A stretch of 64,000 nt of DNA. Origin: Sulfitobacter dubius. Its GTDB lineage: Bacteria; Pseudomonadota; Alphaproteobacteria; Rhodobacterales; Rhodobacteraceae. The translations under genes and the position numbers were made by a program. A model generated the notes under the pieces. It saw only the letters and a program-made list of their open reading frames with translations, searched no databases and was not told the DNA's origin. Location: contig NZ_FOPG01000001.1 of NCBI RefSeq assembly GCF_900113435.1, positions 806,001 through 870,000 on the forward strand, in the 5' to 3' direction. Shown in pieces: positions 26,818 to 39,195 of the stretch (positions are counted from its first letter, which is position 1; each line of letters opens with the position of its first letter).

Positions 26818-27246
26818 TCACCCCATCGACGCGGGCGGAATCGCATAGGTCAGCCCCGCCCGCGCCACCGGCTTATCCGACCCCTCTGAGTAAATCAGCA
26901 CATCCGTTACCGACAATTGCCGCCCCAGTTTGAGCAGCTTGGCATGGGCAATCAAAGGCACATCCGCCAGCGGCTTGCGCATGAAATCAATCGAGCAATT
27001 CGTCGTCACCGCCAGCGCCTTGGGCCCGATCATTGCCAGCGTCACCAGATAGGCCGCCACATCTGCCAGCGCGAACATCGACGGGCCCGAGACCGTTCCG
27101 CCGGGCCGCAAATGGCGGCGGCTGGTCAGCAAACGCATGGTGATCTCATTCTCGGCGACGTGATCCACGGCGAAATCATCCGCCACCTGATCGAACACCT
27201 CCCGCATGAAGGCCTCCAACGCCTCTGCATCCATCACCACGGCCAT
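26818..27246 (-). CDS. PaaI-family acyl-CoA thioesterase (hotdog fold)
   Basis: The start is ATG 27246 (MAVVMDAEALEAFMREVF, 142 residues); the longer frame runs into the divergent gene. The hotdog motif is visible in LRPGGTVSGPSMFALADVAAYLVTLAMIGPKALAVTTNCSIDFMRKP, where the aspartate in ALAD is the likely catalytic residue and the NxSIDFM block is family-typical. It probably hydrolyses acyl- or phenylacetyl-type CoA esters. It is divergent from an enoyl-CoA hydratase gene over 58 bases, which suggests a shared acyl-CoA role. Confidence 0.88.
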   Translation of the reverse strand: MAVVMDAEALEAFMREVFDQVADDFAVDHVAENEITMRLLTSRRHLRPGGTVSGPSMFALADVAAYLVTLAMIGPKALAVTTNCSIDFMRKPLADVPLIAHAKLLKLGRQLSVTDVLIYSEGSDKPVARAGLTYAIPPASMG

Positions 27247-27304
27247 ACTTGTTCTCCCTGCTGTCCTCGGCGTAACGTTGGCGCGACCAGCTTGGGAGGG
27301 CAAG

Positions 27305-28090
27305 GTGACAATTCTTGACGTTACGGCACAAGGCCCGGTGACCCATCTGCGCATGAACGCACCCGAGCGGTTGAACGCCCTGTCGGACGAAATGCTGGCC
27401 GCCCTGCACAGCAAACTCGACGAACTGGCCGAAGACCGCCAAACACGGGTGATCATCCTGTCGGGCGCAGGAAAAGCCTTCTGCGCCGGTCACGATCTAC
27501 GCCAGATGACTGCCATGCGCCAAGCCGAGGACGGCGGAGCCGCCGCCTTCAAATACCTCTTCGACCGCTGCGCCGCCCTGATGGCCCGCATCCAAAGCCT
27601 GCCGCAGCCCGTCATCGCCCAAGTCCATGGCATCGCCACTGCCGCAGGCTGCCAGCTTGTCGCCACTTGCGATTTGGCCATCGCCGCCGAGGACACACGC
27701 TTTGGCGTCAACGGCGTGAACATCGGCCTCTTCTGCTCGACCCCCATGGTCGCCCTGTCCCGAAGCGTCCCGCGCAAACAGGCGTTTGAGATGCTCACCA
27801 CCGGTGATTTCATCTCCGCCTCCCGCGCCGCCGAACTGGGCCTGATCAACCGCGCGGTACCAGCCGATCAACTTACCAACGAGGCCATGACCTTAGCCGA
27901 AAAGATCGCCGCCAAGCTCGGCACCGCCGTCGCCCATGGCAAAGGGGCCTTCTACCAACAGATGCAACTGCCCACCGATCAAGCCTACGCCTTCACCGGC
28001 GACGTGATGGTCCGCAACATGCTTGAGGCTGACACCCGCGAGGGGATCGACGCCTTTTTGGAAAAACGTGCGCCCGACTGGCAGCAGTGA
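27305..28090 (+). CDS. Enoyl-CoA hydratase/isomerase family protein
   Basis: I chose GTG 27305 (VTILDVTAQGPVTHLRMN) because GGGAGGG lies just upstream; an upstream in-frame start would overlap the thioesterase gene. The 261-residue protein has the crotonase pattern: RLNALSDEMLAALHSKLDELAED, AFCAGHDLRQM with the oxyanion glycine, and the VHGIATAAGCQLVATCDLAIAAEDTRFGVNGVNIGLFCSTPM block. The usual two glutamates of true enoyl-CoA hydratase are not obvious at the second position, so it may be an isomerase or related enzyme. Confidence 0.88.
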   Translation: MTILDVTAQGPVTHLRMNAPERLNALSDEMLAALHSKLDELAEDRQTRVIILSGAGKAFCAGHDLRQMTAMRQAEDGGAAAFKYLFDRCAALMARIQSLPQPVIAQVHGIATAAGCQLVATCDLAIAAEDTRFGVNGVNIGLFCSTPMVALSRSVPRKQAFEMLTTGDFISASRAAELGLINRAVPADQLTNEAMTLAEKIAAKLGTAVAHGKGAFYQQMQLPTDQAYAFTGDVMVRNMLEADTREGIDAFLEKRAPDWQQ

Positions 28091-28102
28091 TTGTTTCCAA
28101 AT

Positions 28103-28265
28103 CCGCGCAACTGTGTTGCTGCGCGGGGGCTGGCAAATCTGGCAAAATCGGGGCACTGTTATATCAGGGTACAGATACCCTGATGATTTTGGGTCGCCGA
28201 CGGCGGAAGGTCCCTCCGGGTCAGCCTCTCACTGACCGACCATTCCCGCAGCGGCGACCCCAAAA
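28103..28265. other. Structured intergenic region before trmFO
   Basis: The 246-base gap between the hydratase and trmFO holds successive dyads: CCGCGCA/TGCGCGG (28103-28109, 28120-28126) with an internal GCAAC/GTTGC; ATCAGGGTA-CAGA-TACCCTGAT (28163-28184), a perfect nine-pair hairpin; and a long imperfect stem (TTTTGGGTCGCCG, 28187-28199, with CGGCGACCCCAAAA, 28252-28265, one bulged base) that encloses GGTCAG (28219-28224)/CTGACC (28232-28237). No T tracts follow, so these look like leader RNA or binding sites rather than terminators. Confidence 0.5.
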
Positions 28266-28336
28266 CCATTCTCCCCCAGCACCCTCGCAACCTCTTGCCC
28301 ATTGCGCGCGCTGCTGCCCTGCCCTACATCGCCCCC

Positions 28337-29677
28337 ATGACAGATACATTGCACATCATCGGCGGCGGCATGGCCGGATCAGAAGCGGCTTGGCAAGCGG
28401 CGAACGCGGGCATCTCGGTGGTCATCCACGAAATGCGCCCCAAGGTCGAAACCTTTGCCCACCAGACCGGGCTGTTGGGCGAGATGGTCTGCTCCAACTC
28501 CTTCCGCTCGGATGATGATGAGCAAAACGCCGTGGGCCTGCTGCATTGGGAAATGCGCGCCGCCGACGGCCTCATCATGGCCTGCGCCGACAAAAACCGC
28601 CTGCCCGCTGGCGGCGCACTGGCGGTAGACCGCGACCCCTTCGCGCAGACCGTCACCGACACGCTGCTCGCGCACCCCAATATCACCGTCGAATACGGCG
28701 AGATTTCTGAGCTGCCAAAAGACGGCAAATGGATCATCGCCACTGGCCCGTTGACCTCGGGCGCATTGGCCGAAGCCATCGCCGCCGAAACCGGGGCCGA
28801 AGCACTGGCATTCTTCGACGCCATTGCCCCCATCGTCTATTTCGACAGTATCGACATGTCGAAAGCATGGATGCAGTCGCGCTATGACAAGGGCGAAACC
28901 GAGGAAGAGCGCACCGCCTATCTCAATTGCCCGATGGACAAGCAGCAATACGACGATTTCATCGACGCGCTGCTTGAGGCCGACAAAACAGAATTCCGCG
29001 AAGGTGAAACCGCCGGCTACTTCGACGGCTGCCTGCCCATCGAAGTCATGGCCGAACGCGGCCGCGAAACCCTGCGTCATGGCCCGATGAAACCGGTTGG
29101 CCTGACCAACCCACACCAGCCCGACATCAAAGCCCATGCCGTCGTGCAGCTGCGCCGCGACAACAAGCTGGGCACGCTTTACAACATCGTCGGCTTTCAA
29201 ACCAAAATGAAGTACGGCGCGCAAACAGATGTTTTCAAACGAATTCCCGGCCTAGAAAACGCACGTTTCGCCCGTCTTGGCGGCATTCACCGCAACTCGT
29301 TCATCAACTCGCCCACGTTGCTTGACGACCAAATGCGCCTACGCAGCCAGCCCAACATCCGCTTTGCAGGGCAGATTACCGGCGTCGAAGGCTATGTCGA
29401 AAGCGCCGCGATGGGGATGCTCGCAGGCCGTATGGCCGCGGCTGAGATCAACGGCAGCAGTCTGCCCACCCCGCCCGACAGCACCGCCATGGGTGCGCTG
29501 ATCACCCACATCACTGGCGGCGCAGATGCTAAAACCTTCCAGCCGATGAACGTGAATTTCGGCCTCTTCCCGCCCGTTGAAGGGCTCAAGTCTGGGCGTC
29601 GCGGGCGCAAAGACCGCTACAAAGCCTATACTGACCGCGCAAAAGCAGAATGGCAGAATTGGCTTAATCAAGGTTAA
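28337..29677 (+). CDS. trmFO: Folate-dependent tRNA uridine-54 methyltransferase
   Basis: The start is ATG 28337 ([20 protein letters not shown]). The 446-residue flavoprotein shows the FAD-binding glycine motif [10 protein letters not shown] at residues 9-18 and the catalytic-type segment [19 protein letters not shown], with the C-terminal [10 protein letters not shown] block. TrmFO uses methylene-tetrahydrofolate and FAD to make ribothymidine at U54 of tRNA. It is GidA-related but shorter; the Cys in CSNS and the overall length support TrmFO. Confidence 0.93.
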   Translation: MTDTLHIIGGGMAGSEAAWQAANAGISVVIHEMRPKVETFAHQTGLLGEMVCSNSFRSDDDEQNAVGLLHWEMRAADGLIMACADKNRLPAGGALAVDRDPFAQTVTDTLLAHPNITVEYGEISELPKDGKWIIATGPLTSGALAEAIAAETGAEALAFFDAIAPIVYFDSIDMSKAWMQSRYDKGETEEERTAYLNCPMDKQQYDDFIDALLEADKTEFREGETAGYFDGCLPIEVMAERGRETLRHGPMKPVGLTNPHQPDIKAHAVVQLRRDNKLGTLYNIVGFQTKMKYGAQTDVFKRIPGLENARFARLGGIHRNSFINSPTLLDDQMRLRSQPNIRFAGQITGVEGYVESAAMGMLAGRMAAAEINGSSLPTPPDSTAMGALITHITGGADAKTFQPMNVNFGLFPPVEGLKSGRRGRKDRYKAYTDRAKAEWQNWLNQG

Positions 29678-29730
29678 CTCTGGTCGGGTTAAGACTGGAC
29701 CCTTCGTGCCATCCCCCATACTCTAGGGGG

Positions 29731-30345
29731 ATGACACAACATTATTTCGACAAGGCATATGCGGCACGCGACACGAAAGTCATCCGCAGCCTCTACGACG
29801 AATGGGCAAGCAGCTACGACGACGACATTACAGCTCAGGGCTATGCCACCCCCGAACGCGCCGCTGTCACGCTTGCAGAATTTCTTGATGAAAAAGAACT
29901 GCCGATTTTCGACATCGGATGTGGTACCGGGCTGTCTGGTGCAGCCCTGAAACACGTCGGCTTTACCACGATTGACGGGGGCGATGTCTCGGCTGCGATG
30001 CTGGTTGAGGCACGGAAAAAAGGTATTTACCGCAAACTCTTAGAGCTTGAAGTTGACGCACCCTTACCTTTTGCGCCCGGTGCATATGATGCCATTAGCG
30101 CGATCGGGGTTATCGGCCCCGGTGCCGCGCCAATATCCTTGTTCGACACGCTTATGCATGGATTAAGAAGGGGCGGTAAACTCCTATTTTCGCTAAACGA
30201 AAAAGCGTTGGAGGATCGCGGCGCTTTGGGCATGATCCATGAATGGACCGACTGTGGCGCAGCGATTTTGCTCCATGCCGAAGAAGGCGCGCATTTGCCT
30301 GGAATCAACATGAAGTCTACTGTCTATCTAATTGAAAAGAATTGA
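29731..30345 (+). CDS. Class I SAM-dependent methyltransferase
   Basis: The 204-residue protein has the SAM-binding motif I, IFDIGCGTGLSGAALK, starting at residue 59, a motif II-like GGDVSAAMLVEARKK and a post-motif GLRRGGKLLFSLNEKA. Its substrate is unknown. Codon use is visibly more AT-rich than the neighbours (for example around 30000-30340), hinting at a different history. The gluQRS start codon overlaps its stop, so the two are read from one transcript. Confidence 0.85.
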   Translation: MTQHYFDKAYAARDTKVIRSLYDEWASSYDDDITAQGYATPERAAVTLAEFLDEKELPIFDIGCGTGLSGAALKHVGFTTIDGGDVSAAMLVEARKKGIYRKLLELEVDAPLPFAPGAYDAISAIGVIGPGAAPISLFDTLMHGLRRGGKLLFSLNEKALEDRGALGMIHEWTDCGAAILLHAEEGAHLPGINMKSTVYLIEKN

Positions 30346-31199
30346 AACTTACGAGCAGATTCGCCCCATCACCGACCGGCCCACTACATCTTGGCCACGC
30401 CTATTCGGCGCTTTTGGCACATGATCTGGCCCAAGCGGCGGGCGGTAGCTTTCTTTTACGCATCGAAGATATCGACCAATCCCGCGCCCGCCCAGAATGG
30501 GAAGCGCAAATTTACCAAGACCTCGACTGGCTTGGCATAGGATGGGCACGCCCGGTAATGCGGCAATCAGACCGGATGGAGAGCTACCGCGCCGCGCTTG
30601 ATGATCTCTGGGCGCGCGGCTTGCTTTACGCCTGCACCTGTAACCGCCGCGACATTGCCGCAGCCACCAGCGCCCCACAAGAAGGCGCAGCGCCGATCAT
30701 CGGCCCTGATGGCATCATCTACCCCGGCACCTGCCGCGCCGCAGGCCACCCCCGTGAGACTGGCGCGCTAAGGCTAGATATGGCCAAGGCATTGGAAACG
30801 CTCAGCAGCACGCCGCTGACCTTCTTAGAGAATGGCCAAGGCCCCAATGGCGAAACCGGCCAGCAAACGATTTCCCCCGATCAGCTCATTACAACTGTTG
30901 GTGACGTGGTATTGGCCCGGCGCGACATGGGCACATCCTACCATCTATCTGTTGTTCTGGATGACGCGGCACAGAAGGTTACGCTGGTCCCACGGGGGGC
31001 CGATCTGTTTGAGGCCACCCAAATCCACGTTGTACTGCAGGCTTTGCTGGGCCTGCCAAAGCCTTGCTACCACCACCACCGTTTAATTCGCGATGAAGCT
31101 GGCAAGAGGCTAGCCAAGCGCGACGACGCTCGCGCCATCGCGCTCTATCGCGAGAGCGGCGCCACACCCCAGGAAATTCGTGATATGGTAGGCCTTTAG
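30342..31199 (+). CDS. gluQRS: Glutamyl-queuosine tRNA(Asp) synthetase
   Basis: The TTG start at 30342 overlaps the upstream stop and puts TSRFAPSPTGPLHLGHA directly at the N-terminus, as in relatives. The 285-residue protein has the class I HLGH signature (16-19), zinc-type cysteines CTCNRR and YPGTC, and the KRLAKRD version of KMSKS. It lacks the anticodon-binding domain of GluRS (about 470 residues), so it is the paralogue that glutamylates queuosine in tRNA-Asp. The stop lies nine bases from the converging hisI gene. Confidence 0.93.
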   Translation: MKLTSRFAPSPTGPLHLGHAYSALLAHDLAQAAGGSFLLRIEDIDQSRARPEWEAQIYQDLDWLGIGWARPVMRQSDRMESYRAALDDLWARGLLYACTCNRRDIAAATSAPQEGAAPIIGPDGIIYPGTCRAAGHPRETGALRLDMAKALETLSSTPLTFLENGQGPNGETGQQTISPDQLITTVGDVVLARRDMGTSYHLSVVLDDAAQKVTLVPRGADLFEATQIHVVLQALLGLPKPCYHHHRLIRDEAGKRLAKRDDARAIALYRESGATPQEIRDMVGL

Positions 31200-31208
31200 A
31201 GGCCAGTC

Positions 31209-31568
31209 TTAATCCATCGGCTTCATCAGTTCGACCTCTTGGCCATCCTGAATACCGGTGTAAAAACAGCTGCGCCGCCCGGTGTGACAGGCGGGCCCGC
31301 TTTGGTTTACCATGACCAGCAAGCAATCACGGTCGCAATCCAGCCGCATTTCAACGAGTTCCTGAACATTCCCGCTGGTTTCTCCCTTCACCCAGAACGC
31401 CTGCCGTGAGCGGCTCCAGTAAGTGACCTTGCCGGTTTCCAACGTGCGCGCGATGCTTTCCGCATTCATCCATGCCAGCATCAGCACCTCATGGGTCTGA
31501 GCGTCCTGAGCAATCGCCGGGATCAGGCCCGCATCGTTGAATTGAAGGCTTGCAGGATCAAAAGTCAT
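31209..31568 (-). CDS. hisI: Phosphoribosyl-AMP cyclohydrolase
   Basis: The start is ATG 31568 ([14 protein letters not shown], 119 residues). Key features are [40 protein letters not shown], the metal-binding segment [29 protein letters not shown] with cysteines for zinc and aspartates for magnesium. It opens the ring of phosphoribosyl-AMP in histidine synthesis. The HisE domain of fused HisIE proteins is absent. It is divergent from the scaffold gene. Confidence 0.95.
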   Translation of the reverse strand: MTFDPASLQFNDAGLIPAIAQDAQTHEVLMLAWMNAESIARTLETGKVTYWSRSRQAFWVKGETSGNVQELVEMRLDCDRDCLLVMVNQSGPACHTGRRSCFYTGIQDGQEVELMKPMD

Positions 31569-31642
31569 CGGACACCTCGTGGAAATATTTGCATCTGCGT
31601 CAGCGGCGCTTATGTAGGGTTTCAGCACGAAAAGGAACAGCC

Positions 31643-32104
31643 ATGTCGGATGAGACGGACCTCATCAAGCTCTACTCCGCGCGTATCTTGGCGCTTGCAG
31701 CAGAGATCCCCCATCTGGGCCGCATGGACGACCCTCAGGCCAGCGTCAAACGCCGCTCGCCGCTCTGTGGCTCGACCGTGACGGTTGATGTGCGCGTGCA
31801 GGAGGGGCATTTGGCCGAAATGAAGCAGGATGTGAAAGCCTGCGCTTTGGGGCAAGCTGCCGCCGCCGTTGTCGGCGCTGCGGCACCCGGAAGTTCATTT
31901 ACGCAGATCACGACAGCCCGCGATCAGTTGCGCGCCATGCTGAAAGGCGAAGGCCCTGTGCCAGACGCGCCCTTTGACGGTTTCGAAGTGCTTACCCCTG
32001 CCACGGCCTATAAAAACCGCCACGCGTCGATTATGCTCAGCATCGAAGCATTAACCGAGGCAATGCAACAGGCCGTAGCCCCCGTTGAAGCGGGCGAGCG
32101 TTAA
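31643..32104 (+). CDS. IscU/NifU N-terminal-like iron-sulfur scaffold protein
   Basis: ATG 31643 ([28 protein letters not shown]) opens a 153-residue protein resembling the NifU N-terminal domain. Two cysteines are placed as in scaffolds: [12 protein letters not shown] and [13 protein letters not shown]. The third IscU cysteine and the usual histidine are not obvious, and an alanine-rich stretch follows the second, so it is probably a divergent homologue rather than a classical IscU. No other suf or isc gene is nearby. Confidence 0.82.
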   Translation: MSDETDLIKLYSARILALAAEIPHLGRMDDPQASVKRRSPLCGSTVTVDVRVQEGHLAEMKQDVKACALGQAAAAVVGAAAPGSSFTQITTARDQLRAMLKGEGPVPDAPFDGFEVLTPATAYKNRHASIMLSIEALTEAMQQAVAPVEAGER

Positions 32105-32173
32105 GTAGAGCGCCACTCAGACGCGAACCTACCCTCGCAGTCTCTCAGCGGTCTCCCTCGTCCCCTAAAGCCG

Positions 32174-32208
32174 AAAAAAACGCCGCACATCCGAAAAGGA
32201 TGGCGGCG
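32174..32208 (-). terminator. Rho-independent terminator of the 42-residue small gene
   Basis: On the minus strand CGCCGC (32208-32203), CATCC (32202-32198), loop TTTTC, GGATG, one bulged base, GCGGCG (32086-region end at 32181) then seven T (32180-32174). It lies 118 bases beyond the small gene's stop, and no other minus-strand gene ends here. Confidence 0.88.
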
Positions 32209-32325
32209 TCAGTAGGCGTAACTCATGTGGGACCCACTTTGCCAAAGGCCGATGCGGACAGGCAAATCGGTGCATCAAAATTGGGACGGATGCAGGCAAA
32301 GCGGCATGAGAGCCTTAGGCAGAAC

Positions 32326-32454
32326 TCAGATAAAAGCAGGCAGATGCAGACCAACGACCAGCATCACGATCAAAGCGGCGGCCCCTGCTGCATCCTGCAA
32401 CAACGTGGCCTGTGACCTAAGAGCGATAGATTTCAGCGTGGTGTAAGTCATCAT
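32326..32454 (-). CDS. Small membrane-type protein (42 aa), candidate SOS-regulated
   Basis: A start codon pair ATGATG (32454-32449) follows AAGGAGGT five bases upstream, one of the strongest ribosome sites in the window. The peptide begins MMTYTTLKSIALRSQATLLQ and has one hydrophobic segment (about residues 22-42: DAAGAAALIVMLVVGLHLPA, ending FI). It is too short for standard ORF cut-offs. A GTTC-N7-GTTC box lies 57 bases upstream and its own terminator 118 bases downstream, so it is a complete transcription unit between the scaffold gene and recG. Function unknown; a membrane peptide made during DNA damage is the leading guess. Confidence 0.78.
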   Translation of the reverse strand: MMTYTTLKSIALRSQATLLQDAAGAAALIVMLVVGLHLPAFI

Positions 32455-32510
32455 CGGTACCTCCTTATCTTTGTTGCTCCTTTGTTCTCATTTCTAGCCC
32501 GACCTGTAAA

Positions 32511-32525
32511 GAACTTTTTGAGAAC
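32511..32525 (-). promoter_or_regulatory. LexA-type SOS box (GTTC-N7-GTTC) upstream of the small gene
   Basis: Minus strand GTTC-TCAAAAA-GTTC, the alphaproteobacterial LexA consensus; a third GTTC lies six bases further upstream. It stands 57 bases before the small gene's start codon. Confidence 0.65.
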
Positions 32526-32553
32526 ATTAGCGAACAAAAAGCGCGGAAAGGTT

Positions 32554-36779
<4,226 letters not shown>

Positions 36780-36847
36780 TCACCTGGCGCTTAGATAGGT
36801 GGCGATCCGGGGCAGGTCTAGCGATTTTCGGGTTAGCCGTCAGCCTC

Positions 36848-37555
36848 TCAGGCGCTGGCAGCCAAATCCATTGTCACAGGTTCTGGGTCGCGCAGCACAT
36901 AACCACGGCCCCAGACGGTTTCGATGTAATTCTCCCCGCCGGTGGCTTGGCTCAGTTTTTTGCGTAGTTTGCAGATAAAGACGTCGATAATCTTTAGTTC
37001 CGGTTCATCCATCCCACCGTAGAGGTGGTTCAGGAACATTTCCTTGGTCAAGGTCGTGCCTTTGCGCAGGCTGAGCAGTTCCAACATCTGGTATTCTTTG
37101 CCCGTCAGATGCACGGGGCTGTCATTCACACTGACCGTTTTGGCATCAAGGTTCACGGCCACCTGCCCGGTTTCGATCACCGATTGCGCATGACCTTTTG
37201 AACGGCGAATGATCGCATGAATACGGGCCACCAATTCTTCGCGGTGAAACGGTTTGGTGAGATAGTCATCAGCACCAAATCCAAAGCCTTTGATCTTATT
37301 CTCCGTATCATCCGCGCCAGAAAGGATCAGGATCGGCGTTTCAATACGGGCCAATCGCAATTGTCGCAGCACCTCATGGCCGTTCATATCCGGCAGATCG
37401 AGGTCAAGTAGGATCAAATCATAGTCATAAAGCTTGGCCAGATCGATTCCCTCTTCGCCAAGGTCGGTGGCGTAGACGTTGAGATTCGCATGGGTCAGCA
37501 TCAGTTCAATGCTGCGAGAGGTCGTAGGATCATCTTCAACTAACAATACACGCAT
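36848..37555 (-). CDS. ctrA: Cell-cycle response regulator CtrA
   Basis: The start is ATG 37555 ([20 protein letters not shown], 235 residues). The receiver domain has phosphate acceptor D51 in [13 protein letters not shown] and lysine in [10 protein letters not shown]; the OmpR-type winged helix runs from about residue 130, with [29 protein letters not shown]. CtrA binds TTAA-type boxes and in Rhodobacterales controls motility, gene-transfer-agent and cell-cycle genes rather than being essential. A near-consensus CtrA box lies 51 bases upstream, implying self-regulation. It is preceded by a DUF1153 (SciP) gene. Confidence 0.96.
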   Translation of the reverse strand: MRVLLVEDDPTTSRSIELMLTHANLNVYATDLGEEGIDLAKLYDYDLILLDLDLPDMNGHEVLRQLRLARIETPILILSGADDTENKIKGFGFGADDYLTKPFHREELVARIHAIIRRSKGHAQSVIETGQVAVNLDAKTVSVNDSPVHLTGKEYQMLELLSLRKGTTLTKEMFLNHLYGGMDEPELKIIDVFICKLRKKLSQATGGENYIETVWGRGYVLRDPEPVTMDLAASA

Positions 37556-37605
37556 TAGGTTTCTCCGGCTCATCTTGGGCGATAGCTTAACCCTGAACAA
37601 AAAAG

Positions 37606-37621
37606 GTTAACTACCCGTTAC
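37606..37621 (-). promoter_or_regulatory. Near-consensus CtrA box upstream of ctrA
   Basis: Minus strand GTAAC-N6-TTAAC differs from TTAAC-N6-TTAAC at one base, and lies 51 bases before the ctrA start. Another GTAAC copy lies just beyond, and TTAAG lies at 37590-37586. Confidence 0.55.
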
Positions 37622-37647
37622 CGTTACTTGGACGGTACAATAACAAC

Positions 37648-37926
37648 TTAAAGTTGTCTATATTTAGGCAGAGCAGTAGCTTTTAACGCGGCCTCACCAT
37701 GCTCCGTAACTGCGTGTAACCATTCCATGAATTCATCATCGCTAATGCCATACCGCTCCAAAGCCTCAGACTGGGTGATCAGCCCATAGACCACCCCGCG
37801 CACCACCGCCGCCTTGCGTGACGCGACCCATCTTTGTGTATCTGGGCTGGGCAGGTCGGCACGAGACATCACGCTGCCGTCAGCAAGGGTAACAGACCGT
37901 GGTCCATCGACTTTTTTCAGGTACAT
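37648..37926 (-). CDS. sciP: SciP-type DUF1153 regulator (CtrA inhibitor)
   Basis: I chose ATG 37926 (MYLKKVDGPRSVTLADG, 92 residues) because GCGGA lies upstream and the family starts this way; ATG 37941 or the frame start at 37956 are alternatives. The core RADLPSPDTQRWVASRKAAVVRGVVYGLITQSEALERYGISDDEFMEWLHAV is the DUF1153 helix-turn-helix. In Caulobacter SciP binds CtrA-activated promoters and blocks transcription. Sitting directly upstream of ctrA on the same strand, it may share a transcript with it. Confidence 0.85.
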   Translation of the reverse strand: MYLKKVDGPRSVTLADGSVMSRADLPSPDTQRWVASRKAAVVRGVVYGLITQSEALERYGISDDEFMEWLHAVTEHGEAALKATALPKYRQL

Positions 37927-38046
37927 CGCATCATCCGCCATTGTTCTGGCGTCCAATAACCCCCATCTGCCTTAACGCGGAGTGAAGCCTGCCCTTGTGA
38001 CTAGGTAGGATTTTCCTATATTCGCGCACAAACTCCGGAGATACGC

Positions 38047-39189
38047 ATGGCCCTTGATCAGACCCCGCCGCTCAATTCGCTTGGCTTTGCCAAGGCACCT
38101 GCCGACACGCGGGTCGTCGTGGCGATGTCGGGTGGTGTGGACAGTTCCGTTGTGGCGGCCATGCTCGCCGACGAAGGTTATGACGTCGTAGGCGTCACCC
38201 TGCAGCTTTACGACCACGGCGCTGCGCTGGCCAAGAAAGGTGCCTGCTGCGCGGGCGTCGACATTCAGGATGCCCGCCGCGTGGCCGAGGAAATGGGCTT
38301 TCCGCATTACGTGCTGGACTATGAAAACGTCTTCAAGGACGCCGTGATCGATGAATTCGCCGACAGCTACCTCGGCGGTGCGACACCCGTGCCCTGCATC
38401 CGCTGCAACGAACGGGTGAAGTTCAAAGACCTGCTGGAAACCGCCAAGGATCTGGAGGCCGATTGCATGGCCACAGGTCACTATATCCAGCGCAAGATGG
38501 GCGAGAACGGGCCGGAGCTACACGCCGCCGCCGATGGCAACCGCGACCAAAGCTATTTCCTGTTCTCCACCACAGAAGAGCAGCTTTCCTACCTGCGCTT
38601 CCCGCTGGGCCACCTGCCAAGCAAGGATGACACCCGCGCGCTTGCCGCGAAATACGGGCTGGTTGTGGCTGACAAACCCGACAGTCAGGACATTTGTTTC
38701 GTTCCCAATGGCGACTACGCCGCGGTGATCCGCAAGCTGCGCCCCGAGGCCGCCGATCCGGGCAATATCGTCGATACCGAAGGCAATGTGCTGGCGAAAC
38801 ATGAGGGCGTGATCCACTACACCATCGGCCAGCGCCGGGGCTTGGGCATCGGCGGTCTGGCGGATCCGCTTTATGTGGTGAAGTTGGATGCTGAGCGCAA
38901 AGAGGTCGTCGTCGGCCCCAAATCCATGCTCGCCACCCGCAAGATCCCGGTGCGTGAGATCAACTGGCTGGGTGACGAGCCCCTGACCTCCCGGTCAGAG
39001 TGGAACATCGCCGTGCGCGTGCGCTCCACCCGTCCGCCGCGCGATGCGATCCTGCGTCCAATCAGCGCGACCGAGGCCGAGGTTGAACTGCTGACCGCCG
39101 AGGAAGGTGTGTCGCCGGGTCAGGCTTGTGTGTTCTATGATCCTGAAAGCACGCGCATCTTTGGCGGCGGCTGGATCTACCGGGGCTAA
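38047..39189 (+). CDS. mnmA: tRNA 2-thiouridine(34) synthase
   Basis: The 380-residue protein has the PP-loop [18 protein letters not shown] at 23-40, cysteines C117 and C120 in [12 protein letters not shown], and the second catalytic cysteine C217 in [11 protein letters not shown]. MnmA activates uridine 34 with ATP and receives sulfur from a persulfide relay to make s2U in Lys, Glu and Gln tRNAs. It starts 70 bases after the divergent promoter region of sciP and converges with lpxB. Confidence 0.97.
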   Translation: MALDQTPPLNSLGFAKAPADTRVVVAMSGGVDSSVVAAMLADEGYDVVGVTLQLYDHGAALAKKGACCAGVDIQDARRVAEEMGFPHYVLDYENVFKDAVIDEFADSYLGGATPVPCIRCNERVKFKDLLETAKDLEADCMATGHYIQRKMGENGPELHAAADGNRDQSYFLFSTTEEQLSYLRFPLGHLPSKDDTRALAAKYGLVVADKPDSQDICFVPNGDYAAVIRKLRPEAADPGNIVDTEGNVLAKHEGVIHYTIGQRRGLGIGGLADPLYVVKLDAERKEVVVGPKSMLATRKIPVREINWLGDEPLTSRSEWNIAVRVRSTRPPRDAILRPISATEAEVELLTAEEGVSPGQACVFYDPESTRIFGGGWIYRG

Positions 39190-39195
39190 GCGCGC

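Noticed and set aside
28187..28265. SRP RNA or other known structural RNA before trmFO
   Set aside because: The stems do not contain the GGTCAGG/GGAAGCAGCC core of SRP RNA or any tRNA-like T-loop; kept only as an unexplained structure.
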